Shown in pieces: positions 63,979 to 64,000 of a stretch of 64,000 nt of DNA (position 1 is the stretch's first letter; each line of letters begins with the position of its first letter). Under the pieces are notes generated by a model. The model was not told where the DNA came from. It made no database searches and worked only from the letters and a program-made list of their open reading frames with translations. The stretch is from contig NZ_JABEQC010000008.1 of NCBI RefSeq assembly GCF_013041605.1, positions 1 through 64,000 of the forward strand. Direction: 5' to 3'. Origin of the DNA: Vibrio plantisponsor (GTDB taxonomy: Bacteria; Pseudomonadota; Gammaproteobacteria; Enterobacterales; Vibrionaceae). A program made the translations under genes and the position numbers.

Positions 63979-64000
63979 TGCATTACCCCTTATTCAAAGG

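Noticed and set aside
1..64000. CRISPR arrays, tRNA genes, insertion sequences, prophage or toxin-antitoxin modules
   Set aside because: No direct-repeat/spacer arrays, cloverleaf sequences, transposase, integrase or typical toxin-antitoxin pairs were recognised on reading both strands.

Overview
The window is a chromosomal segment of a Vibrio species, probably chromosome 1. The basis is gene order and family assignment: clpB-pgeF-rluD-bamD-(mltF-like)-raiA-pheA-nspS-mbaA-yjjX-trpR-slt-ettA, then tyrA/aroF, a LytS/LytTR pair, nagZ-anmK, a cstA-like gene, ispH-fkpB-lspA-ileS-ribF-murJ, rpsT, hlyU, nhaR and nptA. This is the order I know from Vibrio cholerae. The sequence alone does not name the species.

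Layout. Positions 1-53 are the 5' end of a 16S rRNA gene on the minus strand, with boxA and tandem P1/P2 promoters upstream. Positions 545-6789 hold an accessory purine-salvage/catabolism island: an 8-oxoguanine-deaminase-type amidohydrolase, an NMT1/THI5-type ABC importer with a GuaD-like deaminase, and an isopenicillin-N-synthase-like 2-oxoglutarate/Fe(II) oxygenase. Each of the three transcription units carries its own xanthine-I (NMT1-motif) riboswitch. In all three the 3' strand of the aptamer P1 stem is also complementary to the ribosome-binding or start region of the downstream gene, which predicts translational ON switching. Positions 6851-24959 carry proteostasis, outer-membrane assembly, aromatic amino acid, polyamine/c-di-GMP sensing (NspS-MbaA), lytic transglycosylase and translation-throttle genes. 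Positions 25040-36576 carry tyrA-aroF with three TyrR boxes, a LytS/LytTR system, peptidoglycan recycling genes with a free-standing MurQ C-terminal-like domain, a cation/proton antiporter, and a CstA-family transporter preceded by five LytTR-type repeats at an exact 20-bp period. Positions 36665-47944 carry essential genes (ispH, lspA, ileS, ribF, murJ, rpsT), then hlyU, nhaR and nptA, the last with a PhoB-box-like promoter.

Positions 48144-49346 are an adenine riboswitch and the deaminase it controls, which looks like a type 2 adenine deaminase rather than an adenosine deaminase. Positions 49409-53909 hold a GNAT-C39 peptidase fusion divergent from an RLAN/RimK ATP-grasp ligase, a ZntB-type transporter and a gamma-glutamylcyclotransferase-like protein. 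Positions 54092-59539 are galR and the galETKM operon with paired GalR operators 110 bp apart. The window ends with an HD-GYP phosphodiesterase and the tadB-tadC-tadD end of a Flp pilus locus that continues past the right edge.

Purine sensing by RNA is a recurring theme (four riboswitches), as is c-di-GMP signalling (MbaA, a PilZ protein, HD-GYP). Start codons were moved from the longest open frame wherever a Shine-Dalgarno sequence or the family N-terminus argued for it. All assignments come from reading the sequence and recalling families; no database search was run.
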